A DNA stretch of 64,000 nt. Origin: Didymodactylos carnosus. Lineage: Eukaryota; Rotifera; Eurotatoria; Philodinida; Philodinidae. Both the position numbers and the translations under genes were made by a program. The notes under the pieces were generated by a model. That model was not told the origin of the DNA, made no database searches, and was given only the letters and a program-made list of their open reading frames with translations. Below are positions 51,801 through 58,800 of the stretch, piece by piece. Where the stretch lies: positions 1-64,000 of the forward strand of contig CAJNOQ010000150.1 of NCBI GenBank assembly GCA_905250885.1. Reading direction: 5' to 3'. Position 1 is the stretch's first letter. Each line of letters begins with the position of its first letter.

Positions 51801-52025
51801 CTCTATTTCGAATGAACCAGCTAAACTTCAAGTTCAAGTGCAGCCAGTTCCAAATAAACCAACAAGAAAAGGTAGATTCTTTTCAAAAATACAGATGTCA
51901 TATGAGTTCTTTTTCTAACACTTACTTTCATTCTAGCTGCCCCATCTCCATTTCAATTTGATCCCCAATCAAAAGATACAGATTATGATAAAGCTACATT
52001 AGTTGTTCGTACGAATGATGCATAA
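21815..52025 (+). CDS. LRP2: Megalin / LDL receptor-related protein 2 (complete, 96 exons)
   Basis: The first exon (21815-21887) encodes a hydrophobic signal peptide [20 protein letters not shown]; the last exon (51937-52025) ends in TAA. I traced 96 exons with GT-AG borders and a continuous frame totalling 13941 nt, 4646 aa, very close to human LRP2 (about 4655 aa). The order is 7 LDLa, 2 EGF, propeller, EGF, propeller, EGF, 8 LDLa, 2 EGF, four propellers separated by EGFs, 10 LDLa, 2 EGF, propeller, EGF, 11 LDLa, 2 EGF, propeller, 2 EGF, transmembrane helix, ~140-aa tail. The 7-8-10-11 cluster pattern is diagnostic of megalin; LRP1 starts with 2. The family is an endocytic receptor for lipoproteins, vitamin carriers and other ligands at the apical surface. 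The introns host repeats and a tRNA gene. Domain blocks and exons are given in separate entries. Confidence 0.96.
21949..23977 (+). other. LRP2: LRP2: LDLa cluster I (7 modules) and EGF pair
   Basis: Exons: 21949-22068, 22133-22246, 22312-22382, 22449-22497, 22614-22730, 22965-23081, 23139-23210, 23285-23329, 23386-23508 (LDLa 1-7, about aa 25-300); 23611-23733, 23786-23846, 23913-23977 (EGF, then calcium-binding EGF starting DINECN). Each LDLa has six cysteines and a C-terminal acidic Ca-binding box such as [11 protein letters not shown]. Module 4 ends [11 protein letters not shown], a weaker box. Most junctions are phase 1, so whole modules are symmetric exons that can be shuffled without frame loss. 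Confidence 0.93.
25233..26748. other. LRP2 intron, 1.5 kb, mostly featureless
   Basis: The intron between propeller 1 EGF and propeller 2 has canonical GTATG...TTTTAG borders. It contains the palindrome at 25647-25751; elsewhere I see AT-rich sequence without coding potential. Confidence 0.6.
25647..25751. mobile_element. 105-bp palindromic foldback element
   Basis: The left half ATCGGCCACGCTGAGTCGAG... GTTTCAAACC is followed almost directly by its reverse complement GGTTTGAAAC-like right half ending ACTCAGAGTGGCCGAT. The arms of about 50 bp contain a perfect inner stem (GATGTTTATTTTTAGTTTCA). It is a foldback MITE or small palindrome inside an LRP2 intron. Confidence 0.7.
30120..30507. mobile_element. 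hAT-like non-autonomous element, 388 bp
   Basis: The terminal inverted repeats are CAGAGACCATCGCAGGA (left) and its near-perfect complement TCCTACGATGGTCTCTG (right). The flanking 8-mers GTTTGCAT and ATTTGCAC agree at 6 of 8 positions, consistent with a mutated 8-bp target duplication as made by hAT transposases, whose ends commonly begin CAG. The interior has repeated GCCCTGCCCTG and CCTGCCGG-type words in both orientations. A long open frame on the minus strand is produced by these repeats and has no recognisable domain. It sits in the LRP2 intron 29907-30829. Confidence 0.7.
30695..30767 (-). tRNA. trnF-GAA: tRNA-Phe(GAA), intronic and antisense to LRP2
   Basis: The minus strand reads GCCGGGATAGCTCAGTTGGG... 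with A box TAGCTCAGTTGG, anticodon loop CTGAAGA (anticodon GAA), and B box GGTTCGATCCC, ending CACGGCA. D, anticodon and T arms all pair, and the T stem CCTGG/CCGGG is intact. The acceptor stem has one mismatch (G5 against A68), unlike the canonical metazoan tRNA-Phe. A TTTTTT Pol III terminator follows within ten nt (30689-30684). No intron is present. It lies within the LRP2 intron 29907-30829, opposite to host transcription. Active gene and lightly decayed copy are both possible; the terminator and intact boxes favour activity. Confidence 0.92.
31688..31895. mobile_element. MITE-like element, ~208 bp, imperfect ~62-bp inverted repeats
   Basis: The left arm starts TATTCATCTCACTCGAT and contains GTTCTATTTTTGGCGTGGAG; the right arm is its diverged complement, containing CTCGTCAAAAATAGAAT and ending CGAGTGTGCTGAATA. 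Divergence of about 25 percent between arms suggests an older insertion. It is in the 501-bp LRP2 intron 31475-31975. Confidence 0.6.
33113..33640. mobile_element. hAT-type non-autonomous element, 528 bp, with 8-bp TSD
   Basis: The element is flanked by perfect 8-bp direct repeats GATGAATC (33105-33112 and 33641-33648). Its ends are CAGAGATGGACGA and the complement of CAGAGATGTGACGA. CAG-starting short inverted repeats with 8-bp duplications are the hallmark of hAT transposons. Subterminal DNA is rich in AAGTACTCG and GAGTAC words. No transposase is encoded, so it would be mobilised in trans. It lies in the 1.37-kb LRP2 intron 33052-34422. Confidence 0.88.
33678..34308. mobile_element. TIR element, ~630 bp, ~150-bp arms
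   Basis: The left arm TTCATCTACTACTAAAAATTCG... and the right arm ...CGAATTTTTAGTAGTAGATGAA are inverted copies over about 150 bp, reaching TCAAATCAAAATTACAGG and the AAAAGTCC/GGACTTTT region. The centre (about 33840-34155) is unique AT-rich sequence without coding potential. It starts about 30 bp after the target duplication of the neighbouring hAT-type element in the same intron. Confidence 0.75.
38786..41784 (+). other. LRP2: LRP2: LDLa cluster III (10 modules) and EGF pair
   Basis: Exons: 38786-38911, 38969-39043, 39107-39235, 39303-39428, 39489-39560, 39635-39865, 39927-40089, 40145-40191, 40251-40268, 40329-40358, 40419-40499, 40553-40720 (ten LDLa), 40782-40907 (EGF), 41589-41648 and 41713-41784 (EGF-CA starting [10 protein letters not shown]). 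Module 8 is cut into four exons, two of them microexons of 18 and 30 nt that carry HDNDCG and the acidic [10 protein letters not shown] box. The 681-bp intron 40908-41588 holds an inverted-repeat element. Confidence 0.93.
41037..41464. mobile_element. Element with two nested inverted-repeat pairs, 428 bp
   Basis: The outer ends TATGCGCTTAACAGAAATGC and the reverse complement at 41425-41464 match over about 40 bp. An inner pair (about 41077-41128 and 41231-41282) contains AAGGTTTATTCTGTTGTAAA and its complement, also about 50 bp and nearly perfect. The asymmetric placement suggests a partial duplication-inversion within the element. It is non-coding and lies in LRP2 intron 40908-41588. Confidence 0.75.
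41846..44511 (+). other. LRP2: LRP2: YWTD propeller 7
   Basis: Exons: 41846-42107, 43250-43546, 44279-44511. Blades include [29 protein letters not shown] and [12 protein letters not shown]. Two long introns (42108-43249 and 43547-44278) interrupt this domain; the second contains a TIR element with internal TTGCCCGTTCGG repeats. In the first I see no element that I can delimit. Confidence 0.9.
43590..44195. mobile_element. TIR element with TTGCCCGTTCGG subrepeats, ~606 bp
   Basis: The ends CAGTCCGTTATCA (left) and the complement of CAGTCCGCTATCA (right) form a 13-bp terminal repeat. Inside are many copies of TTGCCCGTTCGG/CGAACGGGCA-type words in both orientations. No matching 8-bp target duplication was found, so assignment to hAT is tentative. 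It lies in LRP2 intron 43547-44278. Confidence 0.6.
44767..47642 (+). other. LRP2: LRP2: EGF, LDLa cluster IV (11 modules), EGF pair
   Basis: Exons: 44767-45096, 45160-45186, 45250-45320, 45428-45556, 45627-45678, 45760-45963, 46026-46067, 46136-46199, 46317-46378, 46448-46650, 46710-46738, 46795-46851, 47033-47101, 47157-47270, 47338-47642. Eleven LDLa modules can be counted, the last ending [11 protein letters not shown], then two EGFs ([12 protein letters not shown] and [11 protein letters not shown]). Module 7 has an expanded acidic box, [14 protein letters not shown]. Microexons of 27 and 29 nt (45160-45186 and 46710-46738) encode acidic-box pieces. Confidence 0.93.
47712..51042 (+). other. 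LRP2: LRP2: YWTD propeller 8 and last EGF modules
   Basis: Exons: 47712-48129, 48190-48434, 50358-50537 (propeller 8: [51 protein letters not shown]); 50598-50720 and 50784-50897 with 50968-51042 (two EGF-like modules, the last ending GYSGESCR). A juxtamembrane stretch [15 protein letters not shown] follows. The 1.9-kb intron 48435-50357 is the longest in the gene; it holds a ~340-bp inverted-repeat element at its 5' end and otherwise AT-rich sequence. Confidence 0.9.
48512..48849. mobile_element. MITE-like element, ~338 bp
   Basis: The ends TTACAGAATAGCTCAG (left) and CTTGAGCTTATCTGTAA (right) are inverted. Inside, CACAGTCCTCGAGACTGCCT and GTCTGTAACTTTTCTTTC pair with AGAGAAAAGTTACAGACAGG and the CAAGGACTGTG region of the right arm. 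Arm length is about 90 bp with gaps. It is non-coding and lies at the 5' side of LRP2 intron 48435-50357. Confidence 0.7.
51348..52025 (+). other. LRP2: LRP2: transmembrane helix and cytoplasmic tail
   Basis: Exons: 51348-51423 encodes the single helix [20 protein letters not shown] followed by basic LIRKGR (stop-transfer); 51481-51625, 51679-51871 and 51937-52025 encode the tail. The tail of about 140 aa has one perfect FxNPxY endocytosis signal, FSNPMY (about aa 4564-4569), which in the family binds clathrin adaptors such as Dab2 and ARH. It also has a proline-rich PPRP segment and a Ser/Thr/Pro-rich stretch. Human megalin has two FxNPxY copies and a longer tail, so this tail is reduced. 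The C-terminus is TLVVRTNDA. Confidence 0.93.
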
Positions 52026-52326
52026 TAAATTACTATTATGTTGTTGTTTTGGTTAAATATTTTTTTATCCCACATAATGATCTCGTTCCTGTTCCTCTAA
52101 AGTCTTTCCTTATTTCTTTCGGATGTGCAACGTTTGTATACTTCGTTGATTCACTGTATATATCTTTATCTTTTACTCATATATGTTGTGTGTATGTGTT
52201 CAACTAACTCTAAGTTATTGTATGCAATATGTCTCTTTCTCTTTTCTGAAGAAACGTTTTTTTTATAGTGAAAAACTTGTTATACAATGTATTTGTTATT
52301 GATCTTTCAGTTCATTTTTTTTCTAA

Positions 52327-52332
52327 AATAAA
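52327..52332 (+). promoter_or_regulatory. Candidate poly(A) signal of LRP2
   Basis: AATAAA lies about 300 nt after the LRP2 stop and is preceded by T-rich sequence. It is the first such hexamer downstream of the stop. Confidence 0.5.
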
Positions 52333-54450
52333 GTAACTCAAATTCCAGTATATCTTTGATACATTTTATATGTTTTCAGTTGTCAAAAAAACTTCCATAC
52401 AACGTACCGACAAATGTTGTACCCTAAATAATCGATACTCGTTTATGATTGTCAATTAACTGATGCTTTTTGAATATGTAGTCAATCTTGATAACGGAAC
52501 CATAATTGAAAAATCATTTTATCTTTAATAGGTGAGTACTTCCACGCAGCTCCATTATAAATCATATTTTCAGTTTGGTGCGTTGCGATCGGCTTCTTAT
52601 GATAAAAGGCTCATATCTTATGAATGCACGATAACAGACAGCACAAAAACGTCTCATTTGAAAGAGAATCATCTATTCTATCTTGCAGATGTAGTTAAAA
52701 TAAGTTTTAGAATTTTGGTTCTTCAGAGATCTTCTGGAAAACCGTTGTATGAGATCTCTGGAAGCTCTGATGTGCGGACTTTGAAATTTCTAGGGTAAGT
52801 GCTACACACTAAACTGACTTTCTGGTATAATTTTCATGAAAAAATAACCGAGACTTTTTGAGAAAATCGAGGACAAAGTCGGAGATTTTCGCTGTCCGCA
52901 GGATCTTGTAAGCCAAATACCCCGATAACGGAAAGAAATATAAAACTCAGCTCTGCGTCATTTGAACAAGCATGAGCTTGGATACATTTGAATATGGAAA
53001 AATTGGAATTTTCGTGCTTTTCAACGATTTTATAGTCATTCTAAAAATGCGTGGGAGGTCCATTTTTTGGGCATATTTCGCAAAATTTGTCGTCGGGCCT
53101 CTAATTAACTATAATTTTGACACTTATGCTATTTAGACAACTTTTTAAACTCTATCGATCGATTAACTCAGAGTTTCTTGAAAAACTCTCGTTTAAGAAA
53201 AATCGACCTGTTCCTAGAGGGTATTTTTGCTAAAACTGTCTCTTATGATTTTGTTCCGGCCACTTTCTGCACACTTTTTTTAAGAGCAAACGCAGATTCC
53301 TACACCACTTGATGCTGGCTACAAAACTGGCATAGTGGGATCTGAGCGGCTCGAAGTCGATATAAATCTGGGCGACCCAGAATGGAAACAGCCAGACGTC
53401 AAATTTTAGAATAAAATCTTGTTGTACATAATAGCTGCCATGTTTCGTTACGGAAGGGACATGCACAATAGTTCAACAAATTCTTGCACATCGGAATCGA
53501 AAAATTTCGGAAGATCATACAGTCCCACCGGTATTGAACCAACGATTCTTTTACAATTGTGTTCCGGGTTAGTTAAATATCCTTCAGTTTTATTATTCTT
53601 AAAAAATTAGTAAGAGAATTTTCACACGTTATCATTGAATCTCAATCTATTTATTTAAACTTTTTAATATCATCTGATACTATTTCTATTTTATTCCTTT
53701 ATTCTTGGTAATCTAATATCACAATACCTTAGTCTTTATTTGGTCTAGTTATATATGTAACGAAGAATCATTAGTGAAATTGCACAAGATCTCTTTTTCA
53801 TTCTCAATAATATTTTTATACTTATAATAAGATATTTTTAGAGAATAGAAAACTTTTCAGGTATGCTTTTTAAAAACTTTTCTTGACATTAAATGAGCAA
53901 GAATACAACAAAATAAATGATTATCCTATACAATTTGTTGATGCTATTATTTTAAATCAATTAAACAAATTGTACAAAGTAACTAATCACAGTCCAATCA
54001 AGCTACTGTTGAATAAAAATCGAAAACTACAATATTTTGAAATATATATATATCGGAAAACGAAGCTATAATTTTGCAAGACAGTTAAAAGCCGTTATTG
54101 TTAATAAAAGTGTTATGTCAGGAATACTTCCTTGCTTCCTGAAGTATTCATAACATAAGTATACGCGATCAAGACACATACATCCTTTGACGACAGCTAT
54201 TCTTCTCTCTTTTCTTCATTGTATATATAATTCTGTCTTTTTTTATATTGAGAGAGTCTAATAAACATTGGCGAAGAACTTAGTTAGAAGAACGAATCTA
54301 ATAAACAGCAATAATTCAGACTTTATCTATCTTAATTAAGAAAATGAACAAGTACGTCATAAAATCATTAAACTTAATATAGATAAGCATGAGTTTTGGT
54401 GGAATATGCATGTATTTCTTGTGCTGAAGTTGGATAGAGCTCATCGAGTT

Positions 54451-55447
54451 ATTTAGAAAAAAACTTGGTTTTTGATTTTCGGAAGATATTTTTTTGGTAA
54501 AATATTGATTTTTTAAGAATAGGTAAAAATGAGAAAATGTTTGAATGATAAGTAAAATCTTCATGTTTGTTTGTATTTTAAAATTCAAGCACATTTTTTC
54601 TTATTTTCCATTTAGATCTGACGAGCGAAGGTCCCTAACTGATAAATCGCTTTTGAGTCGAAATCTGATGGATTGTAGATTATCGATCACGCTGATTCAG
54701 AATATGACCATGGGGATTCCCTATAGCCCTTCGAAGATCCGATATTCTAGAACACCCGTTTTTCAGAAACTCTAAAAACTAACTAAAGCTTTTATTAATG
54801 AGGTTTGATTGTAACCCGCAAATTTCTGATTAAAATGAGCTATTTCCCAGCTCTACACGACCTTTGTCAATATCAAGAAAGATACTATCTTTCTTTGCAA
54901 AGTTATGGGATTTACAAGAAAAGCCCTAAATGTTCATCGTCAGCTCAAAGCTACAAAAGTAAGAAGGAAAAAATTAATTTAGGGCTTATGTTGTAACTTC
55001 TATAACTTTGCAGAGAAAGATCGTGTAGGGCTGGGAGATAGCTCATTTTAATCAAAAATTTGCGGGCTACAATCATACCTCATTAATAAAAGCTTTAGTT
55101 AGTTTTTAGAGTTTCTGAAAAACGGGTTTTCTAGAATATCGGATCTTCGAAGGGCTATAGGGAATCCCCGTGGTCATATTCTGAATCAGCATGATCGATA
55201 ATCTATAATCCACTAGACTTCGACTCAAAAGCGATGTATCAGTTAGAGACTTTCCCTTGTGAGTCTGGAAAGCTAATTTCCAGGCTCAATTTTGAATGGA
55301 AAATACGAAAAAATGTCTTTGGAATTTTAAAAGATGGCCAAAAAATTTTACTTATCATTCAAAAATTCTCAATCTTAAGAATCATATTTGAAAATTTTTT
55401 CACCGAAAAAATGTCTTCCGAAAATCTAAAATCAAGTTTTTTCTAAA
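54451..55447. mobile_element. ~1-kb near-perfect palindromic foldback element
   Basis: The left arm, from TTTAGAAAAAAACTTGGTTT through CTAAAAACTAACTAAAGCTT to GAGCTATTTCCCAGC and AAAGCCCTAAAT, is repeated in reverse complement on the right, from ATTTAGGGCTTATG through AAGCTTTAGTTAGTTTTTAG to TTTTCTAAA. Arms of about 450-500 bp meet around 54945-54980 with little spacer. Frames inside differ between arms and show no conserved domain, so it is a non-coding foldback element. Arm divergence is low (a few percent by eye in the inner half), suggesting a fairly recent origin. Confidence 0.75.
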
Positions 55448-55851
55448 ACTAGCATAAGAGAAGTGGAAAAATATTCTGCTCAACTTTTTGAATTTCCAAC
55501 ACCTTATAATGTTGAAGACCTAGTAAGTGACGAAGTGAAACACTGAAAATCGAAATGTGAGAACCACTTTACATAAACATACATTAACGCATTACGCCTT
55601 AACTACATATTCATGTACTTCTTCAAAGAGGCTAGGTGGATGAAATGTATGAATTGTTGTTTTTAAATATGATGAAGAGAATAGAAAAGAAGAACGTACC
55701 TCACATTTGGATTTTCTGCAGAAACGAGAAAAGTAGAAAATAAGGATATTATTTTTATTTCTATATTTTTCACTGTTATCCTATATCTTCTCATATACAC
55801 ACTATCACAAAAAAATGTATTTTTTTAAGCGTGTGCACCAGAGACAAAACA

Positions 55852-58800
55852 ATGTTATATGGTATTTTACTTGAAAGTGCTCGAGATGGTGTTCGTTCTG
55901 TGTATGGACATCAGACATGGAGACGTATTGTGCAAGAATTAAATTTTGAACATGATTCATTTACAACATTGGGACGTTATGACGAAGATCTTATTGAAAA
56001 AATCGCCTTATGTAAGTTAAAGAATTTAGTTAAACTTTTTCTAATCTTTTTTCAAGCAAATGAGTGGATCGTAATTATCTTAAGCCTTCCCTCCCCACTC
56101 AAAAATCTATTTTGAAGAGAGAGTATTTAACCTTAACCAAATTTACAGAGAATGTTAGCCCTATCAAGGTGCGTTTACAATAAAATTTGAACTTGAAATG
56201 ATGCGTTTTGTTTTCTCAGAGTTATTCCAGATACCAGGGTCAAAAAGTAGGTCGTGCCATTCACAAGATTTTCCCTCTATTTTAACTTCTAAAAATCTCG
56301 GGTTAGCCTTAAACTAAAGAGAAAACTTGGCGCTATGACATGGCAAAAGCCCAATTTTTAAAATTTTTGTTTCTGATCGTTTCCCTAATGGTTTACGTCG
56401 AAAATCTGAAAATACTATGGGCTGATTTTACGGAATACTTTTTTAATCTCAAAAACTAATATGAAAATCGAAAAATTGGCCTCTACTCTCTCTCTTAGCA
56501 TCGAGTTTTCTCTTTAATTTAAGACAAACCCGAGACTTTTAGAAGTTAAAATAGAGAAAAGATCTTGTGAATGGCGACAGACTTCAGATAAAAACGTAAT
56601 TTCGAGAAAGAAAATGAAAAAAAATAGTTCTTTTGCCTTCAAAGCCTTTAGGAAAACCACTTTAATCTACTCAAAAATCAATGTAAAACCAAAAGTCTGT
56701 AGTGTACTCGAAAGCAAATATTTTTGGCTATTCAGTCATCTATAAATCTCAAAATCGATGTTTTTGAGTGAAGGGATCCTTGAGGTAGTATCTTTATATT
56801 ATAAGCATGTTAAAATTCTTCCGTGTTTCATGTTAGATAAGTTACTTTGAATTACTCATAATAACATGTGATAACGTATCTAACTTTGGAATTCATGTCA
56901 AGTAAAGATTTTTAAATAAACATTAGTTTTTTCCAAAAATTTATGCTAAATTTTATTATCGATTTAATTTAAAAGCTTATCATAATTAATTGTAGGTTTA
57001 GCGGATATTCTTCATGACGGTACACCGGATAAGTATATGGAATTTTTCGGTGAATGTTTTGTTAGATTTTTTACAAATTATGGCTATGATAAAATATTAC
57101 GTGTAGCTGGTAGATACTTTCGTGATTTTCTTCATTCAATTGATCAATTGCATGACAGTACAAGATTTAGTTTTCCAAAAATGAAATCTCCATTGTTTCA
57201 TGTTATAGAAGAAGATGAACATGGTGTCGTATTACATTACAAGTATATTTTCTTGTACGATATATAATATGATGTTTTTTCTTTTTTCTAATATTATTGT
57301 AGATCAAAACGTCGAGGATTTCAATGTTATATTATTGGTCAATTGAAAGAGTGTGCATCAAGTTTTTATAATGAAGAAATTTATGTTCGAGTAAAAGACG
57401 ATATATCAACAGCCGACTGTAAGATATTTAAGAATAATAAATCTTTTAAAATTTATATCACGAACAATTTATAGAAGATATATAATATTTTTTCTTTTAG
57501 ATACACGTATCCTCTTTCGTGTAGATTTTAACAATGATATTGTTAAAAAAGTATCCAAACGTTTAATCAATGTTCCAACATTACCGGATATAACAAGTGG
57601 AACATTTTTTCGAGTATATTTATTTTATCTTTCTACGAATCTATATGAATATTGAACATTTATTATTTAAGGTATTTCCATTTTGTATTTTAATTGATCC
57701 ATCTATGCGTATATATCATGTGGGAAAAAGTATCAAAAATTTATTTTCTGATGATACCTTATTTTCTGGAAGATATTTAAAAGATCTCTTTCAAATAATA
57801 CGGCCAGATATTTTACTTGAATGGGAGAAAGTAAGTGATATACCTTTATAAATATTAGTGACTACTTCATAAATAGTTTTATTATTATATTTTGTTTTTT
57901 TTTCAGCTATTATCATACGGTCGTCATATTGTTTTTGTTATGGAAAGTAAAATTCCGTTGCGTCCAGCTGTTAGTACTTTACATAAGAATACAGGTATTG
58001 CAACTATTCGTTTAAAAGGTCAAATGAAATTCATCACTACTTGGAATATGGTCGTATTTCTAAGTCATCCAGTGTACGTAGTTTCAACATAACATTTTTA
58101 AATGAGAAAAAATTAAAGAATAACAATCAATCTTTTTTTACAGATTATCAACAACTGAAGAAATGGTATCAATTGGTCTATCTTTACATGATTTAAATTT
58201 TTATGATGGAAGCAGCGAGATTCTGATATCTGGAATGCAACATGCTCGACACTTACAAGCAGCAATTGACAAGGTAGAGCAGTCATGTTCCAGTCATTAG
58301 AACTGAGATGACGCATATTTATTTATCTTAATTGAAATTCACAAACACTTATACAGTTTACAATATGTCATACAGCATCTAATTGACTTAACCACTCTAA
58401 CTTCGATCAACTAATGTCGTATTTTTCTGACGTCTATGTCATTTTTTAATGCATGAATTTTAAGGAAATTTAAAGTATCCAACAGAAATTGAAAAACTTA
58501 ATCCAAAATCTCGTGGAAATCACGACTACTGGATCAATTGCAAATAAATGAAAAAGAGTAAATTTAAGACTTGGATTTTAACAATAAGTTTTAACAAAAG
58601 AAAAGGATCATCTCGGTACAGTAATAATGAATACACACGCCAGATGCTATAAGTTTCATGCTGCTGTTTTAACTCTTTCACTCTGTCCTCACCTTCCTGA
58701 GTGTTCTTCTGTTACGATGAAAAGAAAGTAAAGTTAATATTAGATTTTTTTCTGTTTATATCTACGATCAACTGTTTTACATGCTGTTAGGGGGAACATT

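Larger units (their letters stand above)
52026..55851. other. Intergenic between LRP2 and guanylate cyclase
   Basis: No gene was recognised. The first 300 bp are probably LRP2 3' UTR. The region 52500-54400 shows AT-rich sequence with scattered short frames lacking coding character. The ~1-kb palindrome at 54451-55447 occupies most of the remainder, ending about 400 bp before the cyclase start codon. An acceptor-like T-run plus AAG just upstream of 55831 could mark a spliced 5' UTR of the cyclase. Confidence 0.55.

Noticed and set aside
21815-52025. LRP1 instead of LRP2
   Set aside because: The first ligand-binding cluster has seven LDLa modules, as in megalin; LRP1 has two. There is also no clear furin site before the membrane helix.
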